Shown: positions 61,172 to 64,000 of the stretch, in pieces | Layout: every line of letters starts with the position of its first letter | Position numbering within the stretch: position 1 is the stretch's first letter | NCBI GenBank assembly: GCA_016712315.1 | Contig: JADJRG010000013.1 | Span: 2,702,001 to 2,766,000, forward strand | Origin: Nannocystis sp. | GTDB taxonomy: Bacteria; Myxococcota_A; Polyangia; Nannocystales; Nannocystaceae | Direction of reading: 5' to 3' | DNA: 64,000 nucleotides | Notes under the pieces: generated by a model | Database searches by the model: none | The model's input: only the letters and a program-made list of their open reading frames with translations | Told to the model about the DNA's origin: nothing | Translations under genes and position numbers: made by a program

Positions 61172-62221
61172 TCAGTGGGCGTCGTGCTTGGTCGCGCGGC
61201 AGCGGCTGTTCCAGTCCTCGCAGCGGAAGCGGACGTGCATGTGGTTGCGGTGGCCGCTCCAGTGGCGGATCACGGCGTCTTTCGAGCCAGGGGCGCTGCG
61301 CGGGTATTGGAAGAGGCCGCTCAGCTCCTCCTCCGTGAGGTGCCTCTTGGCCTCGGCGTAGAGGAGCGGCTGGAGGCGCGAGCTGATGAAGATCGACTCG
61401 ACCTCGCCGCTCTTGATCATCTCGTGGATGAGGTACCAGTTCTTCTCGACGTCGAGGTTGCTGGCGTTCATGAGCTGCCAGCGGACGTCGCCGTCGTCCT
61501 CGCCGAGGGCGATGTAGCCGAGGTCGACGTCGCGGCCGCTGCGGTGCGAGCGGTGCGGGGAGATCTTGCCGCCCTTGCGCTGGGCGAGCTCGCCGACGCG
61601 GATCTTCGGGGCGCCGGGGAAGCGCTCGCCGTAGGCGTTGAAGGCGCTGACGAGGGCGTTGACCGTGAGCTCGCTGCCGTAGGCGCGGCGCCGCATGCTG
61701 CGCAGGCGCCAGTGCTCGCCCTCGGGGATCGGCATGCCGTTGATCAGCTTGCCCCGGTTGGGGGCGCCGACGGATTGGGTCGGGCGCTCGGGGTCGGGCT
61801 GGTAGACGCGCAGGGCGGCGCCCGCGGGGAGGTGCGCGCCGGGGCCGATGTCGGGGTTGAGCGCGTAGAGATCGCGGCCGAGGCCCCAGGTGGCGGCGAG
61901 CACCTCCGCGGAGGTCGGCTCGGGGACCGTCCAGTAGACCTCGCCGAGGGCGGGGCGACGCTCAGGGGTGCGGTCCAGGGCGCCCTGACCGGCGAATTCG
62001 CCGCCGAGCTGGGCGGTGATCGTGCGGACGACGAAGGGGTTGGGCTCAAAGTGGAGCGCGAGCGCGGGGGCCTGAGCCGGGGTGAGCGCGGCGAGCTGCG
62101 GGGGCTCGAAGGTCGTGAGGCCGAGGCCGAGGCCGAGGCCGAGCAGCGGGAGCGTGAGGCCCAAGAGGCGGCTGCGGCTGCGGCGGGGGCGATCGGTGCG
62201 AGGTGCTCGGTTGTTGGTCAT
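61172..62221 (-). CDS. mepA: MepA-like (M74) murein endopeptidase with LysM-like domain, 349 aa
   Basis: An N-terminal anchor (LLGLTLPLLGLGLGLGLTTF) precedes a LysM-like segment (VYWTVPEPTSAEVLAATWG, LYALNPDIGPGAHLPAGAAL) that would bind peptidoglycan. The M74 peptidase domain has the zinc ligands in PHRSHRSGRDVDLGY (HxxGxxxD) and GHRNHMHVRFRC (HxH). MepA cuts D-Ala-meso-DAP crosslinks. Two Cys near the end may form a disulfide. The ATG at 62221 is used because a good promoter lies about 60 bases before it. Confidence 0.85.
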   Translation of the reverse strand: MTNNRAPRTDRPRRSRSRLLGLTLPLLGLGLGLGLTTFEPPQLAALTPAQAPALALHFEPNPFVVRTITAQLGGEFAGQGALDRTPERRPALGEVYWTVPEPTSAEVLAATWGLGRDLYALNPDIGPGAHLPAGAALRVYQPDPERPTQSVGAPNRGKLINGMPIPEGEHWRLRSMRRRAYGSELTVNALVSAFNAYGERFPGAPKIRVGELAQRKGGKISPHRSHRSGRDVDLGYIALGEDDGDVRWQLMNASNLDVEKNWYLIHEMIKSGEVESIFISSRLQPLLYAEAKRHLTEEELSGLFQYPRSAPGSKDAVIRHWSGHRNHMHVRFRCEDWNSRCRATKHDAH

Positions 62222-62541
62222 ACAATCGCCTGGGAGCGGTTCGAGGCGGCTCACGCGCGAGCGCGGGCCACGCATCATCGAGCGATCATAGGGCATCAAA
62301 CTAATGGCGCAAGACAAAATGTGGGCGACAAAACCGCGGATGGTCGCAGATCGGCGCGCATGGGCGAAATTTCGCGTATTTTTTTTGGCGCGATGAGGGC
62401 GACGCACGTTGTGCGCGGTGCAGGCGTCAGCACCAAAAATGGTTTGCGTTGCGACCGGTGTGGTCTTCATGGGCGGGTCACGCTGGCGCCTTCGCCTCCG
62501 CTCGTGCGAGGGTTCCGGCGCTCCAACGAGCAGGAGGCCGA
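62222..62541. other. divergent promoter region, 320 bases
   Basis: Unusually A/T-rich for this window. It holds the promoter of the MepA-like gene, a palindrome GCGAAATTTCGC at 62364-62375 followed by TATTTTTTTT, and the ribosome site CAGGAGG (62531) of the SDR gene. No gene is seen. Confidence 0.6.
62285..62312 (-). promoter_or_regulatory. sigma-70-type promoter of the MepA-like gene
   Basis: On the minus strand TTGCGC (62312-62307), a 16-base spacer and TATGAT (62290-62285) make a near-consensus promoter about 64 bases before the ATG at 62221. Confidence 0.55.
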
Positions 62542-63339
62542 GTGACGAGCGGACGTGCGTCGGACCAGGTGGTGTGGATCACCGGCGGTGGCAGCGGGCT
62601 GGGCCGGGCGATGGCGCTGGAGTTCGCTCGTTTGGGGGCTGACGTGGCCGTCTCAGGGCGTCGGGCTGATCGCCTGGAAGAGGTGGCGGCGGCGGCGCGG
62701 GCGCTGGGCCGCCGCGCGCTGGCGATCCCCTGCGACGTGACGGACGACGCGGACGTCGCCCGCGCGGCGGCGGCGGTGGTCGCGGGCCTCGGGCGGCTCG
62801 ATACGGCGGTGGTGAACGCGGGCTTCTCCGTGATGGGGCGCTTCGAGTCGCTCTCCGACGCGGACCTGCGCCGGCAATTCGACACGAACGTGTTCGGGGC
62901 GGCGTCGACGATCCGCCACGCCTTGCCGGCGCTGCGGGCGAGCCGCGGCCGCCTCGCGCTGGTGTGCAGCGTCGCCGGTATGATCGCGACCCCGAAGGGG
63001 AGCGCCTACGCGGCCTCCAAGTACGCGCTGCGGGCGCTCGGCCAGACGTTGGCGATCGAGCTGCACGGCAGCGGGGTCTCGTGTACGACGATCTACCCGG
63101 GTATGGTGGCGTCGGAGATCGCTCAGGTGGACAACGAGGGGCGCTTCTCCCCAGATCGTGAAGACCGCCGCCCGAGCCGCTTGATCTGGCCGACGGAGCG
63201 GGCCGCGAAGGTGATGGTGGCGGCGATCCTGCGGCGTGAGCGCGAGTTCACGTTCACCGGCCACGGGCGGCTGGGGGCGTGGCTCGGCAAGCATGTGCCC
63301 GGGCTGGTGCACCTGCTGATGACGCGTCGGCGCTCATGA
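62542..63339 (+). CDS. short-chain dehydrogenase/reductase (SDR), 265 aa
   Basis: Classical SDR: WITGGGSGLGRAMALEF, CDVTDDADVARAAAAV, VVNAGFSVMGRFE, catalytic Ser in CSVAGM, and YAASKYAL. The C-terminal part (FTGHGRLGAWLGKHVPGLVH) is basic-hydrophobic. The GTG at 62542 has CAGGAGG five bases upstream. The substrate is unknown. It differs from the SDR at 42191. Its stop overlaps the first ATG of the next frame as ATGA. Confidence 0.9.
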   Translation: MTSGRASDQVVWITGGGSGLGRAMALEFARLGADVAVSGRRADRLEEVAAAARALGRRALAIPCDVTDDADVARAAAAVVAGLGRLDTAVVNAGFSVMGRFESLSDADLRRQFDTNVFGAASTIRHALPALRASRGRLALVCSVAGMIATPKGSAYAASKYALRALGQTLAIELHGSGVSCTTIYPGMVASEIAQVDNEGRFSPDREDRRPSRLIWPTERAAKVMVAAILRREREFTFTGHGRLGAWLGKHVPGLVHLLMTRRRS

Positions 63340-63377
63340 TGTTGGAAGGTCGGCGGTGGTCGCGGTCCAAGGGGGCG

Positions 63378-64000
63378 ATGACGCTTCGTTCGACTGTTCG
63401 CGCCCGCTTCGTGCTCTCTTCGGTCCTCTCACTCTGCTCAGCGGCGTCGCTCGGGGGCTGTGAGCCCCGTGACGTCGGCGCGGTCAAGGTGAGCAAGGGC
63501 GGCGCGTGTGACCTCGGCGCTGACCCGGCGAACACCGAGGCGAAGGTGTGCGCGGACGGCTACGTGTGCGAGCCGGTCGGCGGGCAAGAGGGACATGTTT
63601 GCGCCTCGCCGATCGTGATCCGCGGGCAGGTTATCGACGCGCTCTCGCAGGCGCCGCTCGCGGGCGCGTTGGTGATCGCGCTCGACGTCGGCTCGGCTCC
63701 GGTCAGCGATGTCGCGGTCGCCGACGCGGCGGGAAATTACGAGCTGGCGGTGTCGGCGCTGCGCGACGCGGACGGCGAGCTGGCAGACGACGCGATCTAT
63801 ACGCTCAACAGCTTCGCGGCGGACTATGTGCCGTTCCCCGCGGGGGTGCGGCCGGCGCTGCCGGTGCGCACGACCGACGCGATGATCGAGCAGGTGAGCT
63901 GCGGCGACGCGGACGGCGACGGTGAGGCGGATCTCTGCGACCAGGCGGTGATCTCGAACCCGACGACGGTGGTCGGGCTGATCCCGCTGCCTCCAGGTGA
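63378..64000 (+). CDS. Cys-rich lipoprotein with carboxypeptidase-regulatory-like domain (runs off right edge)
   Basis: From the ATG at 63378 the frame is open to the window end (about 207 residues). A lipoprotein signal ends SLGGCEP. A short Cys-rich stretch (GGACDLGADP, CADGYVCEP, HVCASP) precedes IVIRGQVIDALSQAPLAGAL, then DAAGNYELAV, the pattern of carboxypeptidase-regulatory-like (Ig-like) domains. CGDADGDGEADLCD is an Asp-rich possible Ca site. The ATG at 63336, coupled to the SDR stop, would add 14 residues but gives a poorer signal peptide. Confidence 0.75.
   Translation, partial: MTLRSTVRARFVLSSVLSLCSAASLGGCEPRDVGAVKVSKGGACDLGADPANTEAKVCADGYVCEPVGGQEGHVCASPIVIRGQVIDALSQAPLAGALVIALDVGSAPVSDVAVADAAGNYELAVSALRDADGELADDAIYTLNSFAADYVPFPAGVRPALPVRTTDAMIEQVSCGDADGDGEADLCDQAVISNPTTVVGLIPLPPG

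Noticed and set aside
61172..62470. Longer start for the MepA-like gene
   Set aside because: The added 83 codons cross the promoter at 62285 and have no signal or ribosome site; the ATG at 62221 fits the membrane anchor.

Overview
The window is very GC-rich, almost entirely coding and chromosomal in character. It most resembles a myxobacterium (Myxococcota), probably of the Nannocystis/Plesiocystis/Enhygromyxa group. The signs are many lipoproteins with Ser/Thr/Gly/Glu-rich linkers and Cys-rich tails, Asp/Gly-rich repeats, hybrid histidine kinases, a Ser/Thr kinase fused to TPRs, ECF sigma factors and short-range operons on both strands. The taxonomic call is inference from gene style, because no rRNA or other marker is present. 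I saw no tRNA, rRNA, CRISPR array, transposase or integrase. In DNA this GC-rich the frames opposite real genes stay open by chance, so long antisense reading frames were ignored.

Layout. 1-5.2 kb: an MMPL/RND transporter running off the left edge, a small hypothetical protein, a VWA lipoprotein coupled to an MscS channel, and a membrane protein ended by a good terminator. 5.25-14.6 kb: a DUF4105 protein converging on a seven-gene minus-strand cassette (SGNH hydrolase, ferritin-like diiron protein, NodU/CmcH-type carbamoyltransferase, membrane protein, permuted ATP-grasp, unknown, DUF5989) with ATGA overlaps in its middle. 14.7-23.4 kb: a lipoprotein, an ECF sigma factor followed by an anti-sigma/beta-lactamase-like fusion that has lost its catalytic residues, a hybrid histidine kinase, MoxR, and a rhodanese-MoeB fusion. 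23.7-35.4 kb: a beta-propeller lipoprotein, GT-C-like membrane proteins, YkgJ, DUF2804, a PQQ-like propeller, an outer-membrane barrel, a GspC-like lipoprotein, DUF58 and a sphingolipid-desaturase-like protein. 35.6-45 kb: an isolated IIA-Glc-like protein lacking both active-site histidines, MAPEG, a kinase-TPR protein, a CxxC (AhpD-like) protein with a STAS-like partner, and a coupled histidine kinase/SDR/Old-Yellow-Enzyme operon. 45-51.8 kb: a three-gene ion-transport operon. 51.8-64 kb: a FIST-domain remnant, a double-flotillin/YqiJ-like operon, hemB, a flavoprotein, small lipoproteins, YceI, a MepA-like endopeptidase, an SDR, and a lipoprotein running off the right edge.

How the genes work together. 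The clearest candidate for an undescribed system is the operon at 45.1-51.75 kb. It holds a Kef/CPA2-type antiporter, then a 1448-residue protein joining a second antiporter membrane domain to a long cytoplasmic helical region and a P-loop ATPase with a winged-helix-like end, then an MscS-like channel protein, with the last two overlapping by one base. The carbamoyltransferase cassette is the second candidate. Two enzyme folds have lost catalytic residues and probably work as sensors or regulators: the IIA-Glc-like protein (D64 and Q79 where E. coli has H75 and H90) and the anti-sigma/beta-lactamase fusion (T192xxS195 in place of SxxK).

A short palindrome, TGTC-N6-GACA and variants, recurs at 10.0, 12.2, 51.5, 60.2 and 61.1 kb, both inside genes and between them. 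Several convergent gene pairs share overlapping stop codons (CTAG or TTAG).
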